64,000 nt of DNA from Desulfuromonadaceae bacterium (GTDB taxonomy: Bacteria > Desulfobacterota > Desulfuromonadia > Geobacterales > Pseudopelobacteraceae): NCBI GenBank assembly GCA_028683855.1, contig JAQUHA010000014.1, positions 34,495 through 98,494 of the forward strand. The letters run 5' to 3'. Positions within the stretch are counted from its first letter, which is position 1; the number at the start of each line of letters is the position of its first letter. A program made the position numbers and the translations under genes. The notes under the pieces were generated by a model that ran no database searches, had not been told where the DNA came from, and was given only the letters and a program-made list of their open reading frames with translations. Of the stretch, positions 47,103 through 54,391 are shown one piece after another.

Positions 47103-47765
47103 ATGAAATTAAATAGTTACAGTAAAGTGACGGGTGTCATCAGATGCGAAACCGGTTTACGAATTGGTGGTTCAAAGGATTCTTTGGAGATTGGGACATC
47201 GGACAATCCCATTATAAGGCACCCAATCAGCGGCTTACCTTATATTCCGGGTTCCTCGTTAAAAGGGAAAATGAGGTCATTGCTTGAAGTCAAAGCAGGA
47301 ACGTTTAGTCAAAGAGGTGGTGCCTGTGATTGTGGTAAATATGATGAGTGTGAAATATGTAGGCTTTTTGGTTGTGGTAGCCCTCAAAAAGCTAAAGAGA
47401 TGACACGTCTTATTTTCCGTGATGCAATGGTTACAAAAGTTGCTGAGGAAATCCTACGTGACGCACAAGCCGAAAAAGGGGTCAATTTTGCTGAAGTGAA
47501 AAACGAGAATTGGATTGATCGTACTACAGGTAAAGCCGGTAATGGCGGAATCAGGAACCAGGAACGTGTTCCAGAAGGCACTACCTTTGACTTTGAAATA
47601 AGTGTCAGAGTGTTTGACTGTGACAATAAGGAGCAATTCAAGAACAAGCTTGTTGAAGGATTAAAACTTATGGAATGCGATTACCTCGGTAGTTCGGGGT
47701 CACGCGGATATGGGCAAATCAAGTTTCTTGACTTAAAGTTTGACAACCAACCCTTTACCCTGTGA
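47103..47765 (+). CDS. csm3: Csm3, backbone RAMP with target-RNA cleaving Asp
   Basis: A 220-residue RAMP protein. LRIGGSKDSLEIGTSDNPI carries the Asp (Asp34, equal to Asp33 of Streptococcus thermophilus Csm3) that cleaves target RNA every six bases. IPGSSLKGKMRSLLE and the glycine-rich LGSSGSRGYGQIKF are the RAMP signatures. A Cys cluster (CDCGKYDECEICRLFGC) in the thumb region fits the zinc site of this family. AGGAG precedes the ATG. Confidence 0.95.
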   Translation: MKLNSYSKVTGVIRCETGLRIGGSKDSLEIGTSDNPIIRHPISGLPYIPGSSLKGKMRSLLEVKAGTFSQRGGACDCGKYDECEICRLFGCGSPQKAKEMTRLIFRDAMVTKVAEEILRDAQAEKGVNFAEVKNENWIDRTTGKAGNGGIRNQERVPEGTTFDFEISVRVFDCDNKEQFKNKLVEGLKLMECDYLGSSGSRGYGQIKFLDLKFDNQPFTL

Positions 47766-47773
47766 GGTCAACC

Positions 47774-48694
47774 ATGCGCACCTATCGCATTGATCTTGCC
47801 GTGCCATCTGGCTTTGTAACTGCCTGGCAGTCTGATACCATTTTCGGTCATCTCTGCTGGGCAGCAGAGCGGCAGGGACATTTTATCCATTTCCAGGGAG
47901 CGGCGGGGTTGATTGACCTGTTTTGTACTGGAGATATTCCCTTTGCTATTTCAGATGGATTTCCTACCGGACTCTTGCCAGCGCCAATAACTCTTAAAGG
48001 ACGATTTTTGTCGGAATCATCGGAAAACCTGGATAGCAGCAGCTATGCTTTAATGAAGAAAGCCAAGAAACGCGAATACTTGACGCTTGCCCAGTTCCAG
48101 GCTTTCCAGCGCGGAGAGACACCTGATCTTGAAAACGAGTCAAAAGAGTTCGTCAAGACTACAACGCTGCACAACAAGATAAGCCGCTTCACTAACACAA
48201 CCGGCGAGGCTGGCAGTTTATTCGAGCGGGATGAAATATTTGCACCTGATGGAACGGTACAAATTTACGCAAAAGTTCGAGAAGGTTTTGAAGATGATCT
48301 GCGCCTCTTGTTTGAGTTGGTTAGTCATTCCGGGTTTGGTGCTAAAAAATCCAGCGGGAAAGGGGCTTGTTCGGTTGAGAAATTTGAGCTGTTCAGTGGT
48401 TTTGACAGGAATGCAAAAAGCAGTGGCTTTGTTACGCTATCGCATTATGTCCCAGCCCAAAACGATCCTACTGATGGCGCATATAAAACCATGATCAAAT
48501 ACGGAAAACTGGGGGAAGAAAAGACTTTTAGCGGCAATCCGTTCAAAAAACCGCTCATCATGCTCAAGCCTGGTGCGGTTTTTAAAACAGATGATGTAAA
48601 ACCATATTACGGACGATTGGTGAAAGAAATTGCGTATTCAGAACCAGATGTTGTGCAGTATGGGTTTGCTTTTGTCGTGCCGGTCTTAGGCTAG
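47774..48694 (+). CDS. csm4: Csm4, crRNA 5'-tag binding RAMP
   Basis: A 306-residue RAMP protein. The ATG at 47774 is chosen over the upstream GTG because the family begins with a strand such as MRTYRIDLAVPSG. It has SDTIFGHLCWAAER, DGFPTGLLPAPI and a late GFGAKKSSGKGACSVE glycine-rich loop. Csm4 caps the complex at the crRNA 5' tag and contacts Cas10. Its stop codon (48692-48694) overlaps the stop of a convergent toxin gene. The gene that should follow, csm5, is absent. Confidence 0.9.
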   Translation: MRTYRIDLAVPSGFVTAWQSDTIFGHLCWAAERQGHFIHFQGAAGLIDLFCTGDIPFAISDGFPTGLLPAPITLKGRFLSESSENLDSSSYALMKKAKKREYLTLAQFQAFQRGETPDLENESKEFVKTTTLHNKISRFTNTTGEAGSLFERDEIFAPDGTVQIYAKVREGFEDDLRLLFELVSHSGFGAKKSSGKGACSVEKFELFSGFDRNAKSSGFVTLSHYVPAQNDPTDGAYKTMIKYGKLGEEKTFSGNPFKKPLIMLKPGAVFKTDDVKPYYGRLVKEIAYSEPDVVQYGFAFVVPVLG

Positions 48695-49008
48695 TCCGAC
48701 TCAAACAACCCGCTATCCAACAACCGTGCACCGTGAATAATCCGCAGGATGATAACGCAATCTCCGACAATGCGGAAGATAGTGCGATAATGACCATAGA
48801 TGAGGTGACGGTATGAAGTACCCATAATCCGGTTTTCGGCAATGAGCGGGCAGCGTTCGGGGAAGTTTTCCAGGGTGTCGATCTGCTCAGATAATCTGCT
48901 TATGAACGCCTCGGCATTTCCGGGGTTGTCCTGTGCGATATAATCCCATATTTCCGTAACATCAGCTTCCGCAGTCGGAGTGATTTCAACCTTGAATAGT
49001 GCGGGCAT
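48691..49008 (-). CDS. ParE/RelE-family toxin inside the csm locus
   Basis: A 105-residue toxin, or slightly shorter. The family pattern is VEITPTAEADVTEIWDYIA, NPGNAEAFISRLSEQIDTL, FPERCPLIAENRIMG and YRHLIYGHYRTIFRIVGD ending IIHGARLL. This order fits ParE (gyrase inhibitor) or RelE. It ends exactly at csm4, with overlapping stop codons, and overlaps its antitoxin by 23 bases. It faces against the cas transcript. Confidence 0.9.
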   Translation of the reverse strand: MPALFKVEITPTAEADVTEIWDYIAQDNPGNAEAFISRLSEQIDTLENFPERCPLIAENRIMGTSYRHLIYGHYRTIFRIVGDCVIILRIIHGARLLDSGLFESD

Positions 49009-49270
49009 CTTTGAACTCTTTCAAAAAATCTTTGGCAGGGCGGGTCTGCCCGGCGGCAACTTCGGTTTCTGCCGGAGCAAGCAGTCGGGTGAGATTGGCA
49101 GCCTGCAACTGTTTTTCATATACTGCTGCATCCATGATTACAGAATCAGCTCTGCCGTTGACTGTAAGAATCATCGGGCGGCCGGTCTTATGAACGTGAT
49201 CAAGTATTTCTCGCGTGTGGCGCTTCAAATCAGTAACGGAGCGAATATCTTCTGCAAGGCTTAATGACAT
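48986..49270 (-). CDS. Phd/YefM-family antitoxin inside the csm locus
   Basis: A 94-residue antitoxin. The N-terminal domain has RSVTDLKRHTREILDHV and GRPMILTVNGRADSVIM, the Phd fold pattern. The C-terminal part is the toxin-binding tail. It is the first gene of the pair and shares the 100-base gap with the divergent CARF nuclease gene. Confidence 0.88.
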   Translation of the reverse strand: MSLSLAEDIRSVTDLKRHTREILDHVHKTGRPMILTVNGRADSVIMDAAVYEKQLQAANLTRLLAPAETEVAAGQTRPAKDFLKEFKDARTIQG

Positions 49271-49371
49271 AAATAATACCCCTTTTTATATTCCTAATAG
49301 TATGTCTAAAATAGCATCACATATACACTCTGTCAACGGCACACATATTTACAGAACTCTAAAGGCTCCGA

Positions 49372-50484
49372 ATGAACAGCGCACACGTCATCATAGTTTC
49401 AGCCCAACCAATCCCCAACCTGATTCCAATTATTTCAGCCATGCCTGCAACTGTTCATCTGCTGGTGTCGGATAAAATGGATCTTCAGTCTGTCAGGCTT
49501 ATCCGCTTTCTGGAGGAACGTAACATTCGCTGTGTCGGACACTCGATTAATCCCTACAATATGGGGCAGGTTGAAACAGTATGTCGCGGGATACTTGAGA
49601 ATACAGAAGCCGGTTCAATTACCCTTAACGCAACCGGTGGCACCAAAATAGCCGCATTCGGAGCTTTTGCAGCTTTTCGTGAATTAGGATTCCCGATAAT
49701 TTATTTTGATCCTGAAAAATGGCGGATGATCCGTCTTGATGTCAACGGTCAGCCCCCTGAAAAAGCAGAGGCAGAGCTTAATGTTTCTGATTATCTGTCG
49801 CTTCACGGGTTCAAGGTCAGCAGCGATGCCGGTGATGATGAGACTGTTTTAGAGAGACGTAACCTTACGGACTGGCTCTCAAAAAATCTTCCGGAAAGCG
49901 GATTGATGCCGATTCTTAATCAGTTTGCGTCAGAAGCGCAGGAAAAGAAAATTTTCCCTTTTGTAAAAAATATAATGGGGTATTTCAACAGTTCGTTCAT
50001 CGGCGTATTAAAAAAACTGGCTTCTGAAAACATCATCGGGTGGGATTCCAAAACAAGAGCCATAACCTTCCCAACTATTGATGCGGCAAGATATATCGGA
50101 GGCTTCTGGCTGGAAGAGTATGTTTTTGATGTTGTAAAGTCGCTTGGCGTGCATGACGTGCGTCGCAATGTTAACGTGGTGTGGGATGGTTCAGGCATCA
50201 AAAATGAATTTGATGTGGTTTTTACACACAAGTGTAGACTCTTTCTAATATCGTGCAAGACCTCCAAGCTGGGGCACGAAAAACAGTATAAGGATAAAAA
50301 TCCGGTATATGAGCTTGATTCACTTAAAGATGCCGCAGCGGGACTTTTTGGGCAGGGGGTGCTTGTATCCGCCTCGCCGCTGGGGGGAGAGCTGAAAAAA
50401 CGAGCCGATACGCTGCGCCTTGTCAGCATCAATGCGGAAGAAATCAAGTGGCTTGCCACCAAGCTGAAAATTGAATTGAAATAA
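49372..50484 (+). CDS. Can2/Card1-like CARF-PD-(D/E)xK nuclease
   Basis: A 370-residue protein. The N-terminal CARF domain (about 1-150) has the ligand-loop sequence LNATGGTKIAAFGAFAAF. A winged-helix-like linker (about 190-250) follows, then a restriction-like nuclease domain: GGFWLEEYVFDVV, NEFDVVF and FLISCKTS, giving the Glu-Asp-...-Lys core. This is the DUF1887 plan of Can2/Card1, which binds cyclic tetra-adenylate as a homodimer and then cuts DNA and/or RNA. It follows the toxin-antitoxin insertion and shares a transcript with the next CARF gene. Confidence 0.88.
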   Translation: MNSAHVIIVSAQPIPNLIPIISAMPATVHLLVSDKMDLQSVRLIRFLEERNIRCVGHSINPYNMGQVETVCRGILENTEAGSITLNATGGTKIAAFGAFAAFRELGFPIIYFDPEKWRMIRLDVNGQPPEKAEAELNVSDYLSLHGFKVSSDAGDDETVLERRNLTDWLSKNLPESGLMPILNQFASEAQEKKIFPFVKNIMGYFNSSFIGVLKKLASENIIGWDSKTRAITFPTIDAARYIGGFWLEEYVFDVVKSLGVHDVRRNVNVVWDGSGIKNEFDVVFTHKCRLFLISCKTSKLGHEKQYKDKNPVYELDSLKDAAAGLFGQGVLVSASPLGGELKKRADTLRLVSINAEEIKWLATKLKIELK

Positions 50485-50497
50485 GGACATTAACACC

Positions 50498-51793
50498 ATG
50501 AAAAAAGCACTTCTCATATCTGTCGGTGGGTCACCAACCCCTGTGATTTACAGCATAAATGCCCAGAAACCGGAATATCTGTTTTTCTTTGTCTCACGTT
50601 CATCGGCTGCCTCTGCCAGAGAGCAGATACTCCCGGCACTAACGCATAAACCATCTGTTTACGAATTTATAATGACCTCTGATGAACAGGATATTGAAAA
50701 ATCAGTTGCGGTTCTGCTTGCAGAAGTGCCGGCAAAACTTGAGATGTGGGGATTGACATTTGCCGACCTTGTAGCCGATTACACTGGCGGCACTAAAACC
50801 ATGTCGGCAGCAGTGGTTCTCTCACTGTCACGGGATATAGATTCTTTCAGTTATGTGGGGGGAACAGAACGTGACAAATCCGGGCTGGGGGTTGTTATTG
50901 ACGGCAGAGAGCAGATTCTTAACCTTAAAAACCCCTGGAATGAGCTGGCAATCCAGTCGCTAAACGACATTCAGATACTCTTTAACTCATGCAGGTATAC
51001 TTCCGCCGCAGAAATGGCTGAAACCGCCAGAGACAAAACACCTGCGCGCAGACAGCTGTTTGAAGGGTTGCGCCTGCTTGCAACCGCATTGAACCTTTGG
51101 GACAACTTTCAGTATGACAGAGCTTTCAGCGAGTTAAAGCGATGTGACAGCCTGTTGCGGACACTCGCTGCGGAGACAGATAAGCAGCCTATAAAACTTC
51201 TCTGTAAAGATGTCGCAGTCTGCTTGCCGCTTCTGGAAAAAATATGTCACGAGCAGAACATTCTCGTAAAATCATCTCCCGGCAATCCGAAAAATGAAGC
51301 GGCAGACGGAATGTCAATTATTCGTGACCTTACAGCCAACGCCATTCGTCGTGGTGAAATTGAGCACAAATACGATGATGCTGTTGCCCGCCTTTACAGT
51401 GCTATTGAAAAAATGGCGAAGATGCGCCTTAAATCCGCTTATGCCATTGATAATTCGGATATAAAACCAGAGCAGATACCAGAATCAATACGTGATGAAA
51501 TTGTGGCTGAATGCACAAACGAACGTGAGGGTAAGATCCAGATTCCACTGCACAAAAGCTATCATCTGCTTGAAAAACTTGCTGATCCTCTTGGAATCGC
51601 CTACGCAGCGGCGGCAAACGAACTGGGCAAAGTGCTTACAATCCGCAATATGTCGCTGCTGGCTCACGGATACGAACCGGTAAAGCAGGAGACTTATTCC
51701 AAAATGCTCTCAATAGCGCTCGGCTTTATCGGTGATAAGAGATGTGATGTTTCGTCTTTTCCAAAACTGTCTTTTGAAAACAGGACGTTATGA
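50498..51793 (+). CDS. TIGR02710-type CARF protein with HEPN ribonuclease-like C-terminus (Csm6-like)
   Basis: A 431-residue protein. The N-terminal CARF domain shows LLISVGGSPTPVIYSI and DYTGGTKTMSAAVVLSLSRD. The C-terminal half is helical with RNMSLLAHG (Arg383 and His390), an R-x6-H HEPN motif like that of Csm6/Csx1 ribonucleases. It should be an RNase turned on by a cyclic oligoadenylate. The stop overlaps the HD-protein start (ATGA). Family name from memory; nuclease activity by motif. Confidence 0.83.
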   Translation: MKKALLISVGGSPTPVIYSINAQKPEYLFFFVSRSSAASAREQILPALTHKPSVYEFIMTSDEQDIEKSVAVLLAEVPAKLEMWGLTFADLVADYTGGTKTMSAAVVLSLSRDIDSFSYVGGTERDKSGLGVVIDGREQILNLKNPWNELAIQSLNDIQILFNSCRYTSAAEMAETARDKTPARRQLFEGLRLLATALNLWDNFQYDRAFSELKRCDSLLRTLAAETDKQPIKLLCKDVAVCLPLLEKICHEQNILVKSSPGNPKNEAADGMSIIRDLTANAIRRGEIEHKYDDAVARLYSAIEKMAKMRLKSAYAIDNSDIKPEQIPESIRDEIVAECTNEREGKIQIPLHKSYHLLEKLADPLGIAYAAAANELGKVLTIRNMSLLAHGYEPVKQETYSKMLSIALGFIGDKRCDVSSFPKLSFENRTL

Positions 51794-52308
51794 ACGCAGA
51801 TATCTGGAAAGAGCGGATGCGGCAGTGGCTTGAAAACGGCGACTTTGACATAATCCTCCCCGAAGTTGCAGCACTGCGCGGAGTACCGCAACCGCCTGAA
51901 TTTCACCCCGAAGGGGATGCCTTTGTTCATACCATGCAGGCGGTTGCAGAAGTTGATGATATGGAAGATGAACGTATCTTCTGGGGGGTAATCCTCCATG
52001 ACATCGGTAAAAAATTTACAACAGAATTTGTAAACGGCAGATGGCGCTCGCACGGGCATCCAGAGGCAGGTGCAAAACTTGTATATGAGATACTCGTCAG
52101 GCTTGGAGTGGAAACCATTACAGAGGATGTAGCCTGGCTGGTTAAACACCATCACTATCATCACACCTGGAATTTGAAAACTGGTCAGGAACTTAGTAAA
52201 AATCAGCTTAAATTTACCGAACACCCACTATTCCCGTTATTGCTGAAAGTCTGTTCGGCAGATGCCGCAGGAAGAAAACCTGAACCGGGTTCTTTGACAA
52301 ATCAATAA
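51790..52308 (+). CDS. stand-alone HD-domain phosphohydrolase in the CRISPR locus
   Basis: A 172-residue single HD domain. FVHTMQAVAEV gives the first His, VILHDIGKKF the His-Asp pair, HGHPEAGAKL the next His and VKHHHYHH the last ones, so the metal site looks complete. Such domains hydrolyse phosphodiesters or phosphomonoesters; the fold resembles HD parts of tRNA CCA-adding and nucleotide-processing enzymes. It is translationally coupled to a CARF-HEPN gene and lies next to cas1. It might degrade cyclic oligoadenylates or their linear products, or trim RNA ends. None of these is shown. Confidence 0.75.
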   Translation: MNADIWKERMRQWLENGDFDIILPEVAALRGVPQPPEFHPEGDAFVHTMQAVAEVDDMEDERIFWGVILHDIGKKFTTEFVNGRWRSHGHPEAGAKLVYEILVRLGVETITEDVAWLVKHHHYHHTWNLKTGQELSKNQLKFTEHPLFPLLLKVCSADAAGRKPEPGSLTNQ

Positions 52309-52312
52309 AGAT

Positions 52313-52324
52313 TGCAACATTGCA
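52313..52324. promoter_or_regulatory. candidate operator 2, palindrome TGCAACATTGCA before cas1
   Basis: An exact copy of the palindrome before cas6. A TTGACA box lies at 52294-52299 with the palindrome across the expected -10 region. The 71-base gap between the HD gene and cas1 therefore probably holds a second, co-regulated promoter. Confidence 0.55.
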
Positions 52325-52379
52325 GTTTGCAAAAAAAGCCCATTGTCAGGTTATTGTGACTGGCAAGGGGGAATTAAAT

Positions 52380-53543
52380 ATGATTGTCTATGTAACAACT
52401 CAAGGTTCACGAATTGTCCGCGAAGGTCGCCATCTGCTTGTCAAAAAAGAGAACGACACCTACCACACGCTGTTCATCTACAAACTTGAGCAGCTCATCA
52501 TCATGGGGAATGTTGTTATTACCCCGCAGGCACTGAAATTACTGCTACGGGAAAATATCGACACAGTATTTCTACGCATAGATGGCAGATATGTCGGCAG
52601 GCTGGCAGGTGGAGAACAGAAAAATGTTTTTCTCCGCAAGCGGCAGTTTATTTTGACGGATGATGCCGAATTCTGCCTTAACACCGCTCGCAGCATTGTA
52701 GCAGGTAAAATGGCAAACATGGCGACAGTGCTGCAGCGAATCCAGCGCACACGCGATGCACGGCAGGCGGGTGATGCAGCAGATGCAATAAAAATGATGT
52801 CCAGAAAACTTGCCGAAGCTGATTCTGTTGATGTAGTGCGTGGACTGGAGGGGAGTGCCAGCGCCAGATATTTTGCCGGGCTGCGCTACGGTTTTGACCG
52901 TGATTACGGTTTTACCAAACGTGTACGACGACCGCCGACCGATCCGGTTAATTCGGTGCTCTCACTGCTTTACACATTTATTATCAACCGCGCCTACTCT
53001 GCCATCCGTATTGCCGGTCTTGATCCGTATCCAGGAACTCTTCATACGCTGGAATATGGCAGGCACTCACTTCCGCTTGATCTGGTTGAAGAATTTCGCT
53101 CCGTTATAGCCGATACGCTGACTCTCTCCATGTTTAATCTTGGTATTTTGAAGGAATCGGACTTCTACCGTGTTGAACCGCCGCCACCTGTAGCACCTCC
53201 TGACAATAATGAAGAGTTGATAAATGAGGTATGCAACGATCCATTGGGGATGATGACGCTGATTGAAGAGGACGATATGTTTGATCTTCCTCCTCAGCCT
53301 ATTGAAGATGATGAGGAGGATAATCAGGCAGGCAGTGCCGGTGGAAAACTGGCAATACGCCTCTACCCACCGGCATTTGTAAGGCTGGTAAAGGCATTTG
53401 AAAAAAAGATGACTACAGAATTTTATCATCCGGTAGCCGAAAAGCGGATGACTTATGCGGATGCTTTTGTTTTTCAGGCAAGGCAGCTGCGGAGAGTAAT
53501 TGAAGGGGAAGTAGTGCGCTATCAGCCACTACAGCTTAAGTGA
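52380..53543 (+). CDS. cas1: Cas1 integrase with acidic insertion
   Basis: A 387-residue protein; the ATG at 52380 is preceded by AAGGGGGAAT, and the longer frame from 52320 would run over the operator. Cas1 joins new spacers to the array with Cas2. The catalytic set is present: Glu157 (GLEGSASARYF), His222 (GTLHTLEYG) and Asp234 with Glu237 (LPLDLVEEFR). Between about residues 265 and 325 is a Pro- and acid-rich insert (PPPPVAPP and IEDDEEDNQ), which makes it longer than most Cas1 proteins (about 330). It starts the adaptation operon with two cas2 genes. Confidence 0.95.
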   Translation: MIVYVTTQGSRIVREGRHLLVKKENDTYHTLFIYKLEQLIIMGNVVITPQALKLLLRENIDTVFLRIDGRYVGRLAGGEQKNVFLRKRQFILTDDAEFCLNTARSIVAGKMANMATVLQRIQRTRDARQAGDAADAIKMMSRKLAEADSVDVVRGLEGSASARYFAGLRYGFDRDYGFTKRVRRPPTDPVNSVLSLLYTFIINRAYSAIRIAGLDPYPGTLHTLEYGRHSLPLDLVEEFRSVIADTLTLSMFNLGILKESDFYRVEPPPPVAPPDNNEELINEVCNDPLGMMTLIEEDDMFDLPPQPIEDDEEDNQAGSAGGKLAIRLYPPAFVRLVKAFEKKMTTEFYHPVAEKRMTYADAFVFQARQLRRVIEGEVVRYQPLQLK

Positions 53544-53548
53544 CCGTT

Positions 53549-53824
53549 ATGAATGTTCTGATTTCGTATGATATTTCATCCAACAAAAAGCGGGCAAGGC
53601 TGCACCGTTTTCTTAAAGAGTTCGGTCTGAATACCCAGAAATCGGTTTTTGAATGTGAGCTTGATGAAGCGGGGCTATCACACATTATTTCCTACTGCCG
53701 CCAACTGATAAATCCGGGCACAGATTCAGTCAGAATGTATCGCATCTGTGTGCGATGCCTCCGCAAAGTTCAGATTTCCGGTCTTGGGATAAAAATAACG
53801 CAACTGGAGTATATGATTGTATGA
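53549..53824 (+). CDS. cas2: Cas2, first copy
   Basis: A 91-residue protein starting at ATG 53549 (MNVLISYDISSNKKRARL); the GTG at 53540 is in frame but overlaps cas1. The first-strand Asp of LISYDIS is the conserved Cas2 residue, and RLHRFLKEFGLNTQKSVFEC matches the ferredoxin-like fold. It pairs with Cas1 in the adaptation complex. The stop overlaps the second cas2 start (ATGA). Confidence 0.92.
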   Translation: MNVLISYDISSNKKRARLHRFLKEFGLNTQKSVFECELDEAGLSHIISYCRQLINPGTDSVRMYRICVRCLRKVQISGLGIKITQLEYMIV

Positions 53825-54099
53825 ATATGATTGTGGCATACGATATAGCACACCCGAAGCGGTTGAGCAGAATTGCGAAAATTATGAAGGATTACGGCTA
53901 TCGTGTTCAGAAATCTATTTTTGAGGTTGATGTGAACGAGCGGCAGTTTTTAATTATGAAAAACCGTGCTGAAGGTGTAATGATGTGGTCGGAGGATGGA
54001 GTGAAGTATTTTCCTTTGTGCGACCGCTGTGCTGATACACTGGTTTCGCTGGGGGTGTGCAAAGTGTTGCCAGAGGATGTTGATTATCTGGTGCTATAG
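53821..54099 (+). CDS. cas2: Cas2, second diverged copy
   Basis: A 92-residue protein: IVAYDIAHPKRLSRIAKIM, then DYGYRVQKSIFEVDVNERQF and a C-terminal tail with CDRCADTLVSLGVC. The YDI Asp is kept. It resembles the first Cas2 only at the family level, so it is not a recent duplication. The CxxC and final Cys-containing tail are shared with the first copy (ICVRCLRKV), suggesting both make similar contacts. It is the last cas gene before the leader. Confidence 0.9.
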   Translation: MNMIVAYDIAHPKRLSRIAKIMKDYGYRVQKSIFEVDVNERQFLIMKNRAEGVMMWSEDGVKYFPLCDRCADTLVSLGVCKVLPEDVDYLVL

Positions 54100-54384
54100 T
54101 TTCTTGACACTGCTTGTCATTATTGTTACTTGAGATGGCAACTTTATTAGAAAATCAGCTATCCGCAGACCAACCGCAGTTTTTCTTCAGATCCAATAAA
54201 CGGCTGAATTTGTTGCATTTTTTGTATTTGTATGGGCTATGGTTTGCGGAAGGTTTTTGTTTAATGATTTCAGTATGTTAGAGGAGGTGATGAACATGTT
54301 TATTTCGATGCTGCAAAAGAACCCGGGAAGTCTGCGGAAAGTAATATTTAACTATTCGGAAATATTGGCAAAAAGGAGGGTGGA
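54100..54384 (+). promoter_or_regulatory. CRISPR leader region
   Basis: A 285-base AT-rich stretch lies between the last cas2 gene and repeat 1. The degenerate repeat is at the far end of the array, so new spacers should enter at this side. A TTGACA box occurs at 54104 but without a good -10 partner; a TTGCAT...TATGGT pair near 54212-54242 has a 19-base gap. The leader also contains a small ORF described separately. Confidence 0.7.
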
Positions 54385-54391
54385 CGCTTAA
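54296..54391 (+). CDS. possible 31-residue leader ORF ending in the first CRISPR repeat
   Basis: AGGAGG (54282-54287) lies 8 bases before ATG 54296 (another ATG is at 54290). The frame reads MFISMLQKNPGSLRKVIF then NYSEILAKRRVDA and stops at a TAA formed by bases 5-7 of repeat 1. The ribosome-binding site is the best in the region, but the peptide has no known relative. It could be a chance ORF, a remnant gene end, or translation of the pre-crRNA 5' end. Confidence 0.35.
   Translation: MFISMLQKNPGSLRKVIFNYSEILAKRRVDA

Noticed and set aside
52320..52379. Longer start for cas1
   Set aside because: It would place the start on the shared palindrome; the ATG at 52380 has a good RBS and gives the usual Cas1 N-terminus.
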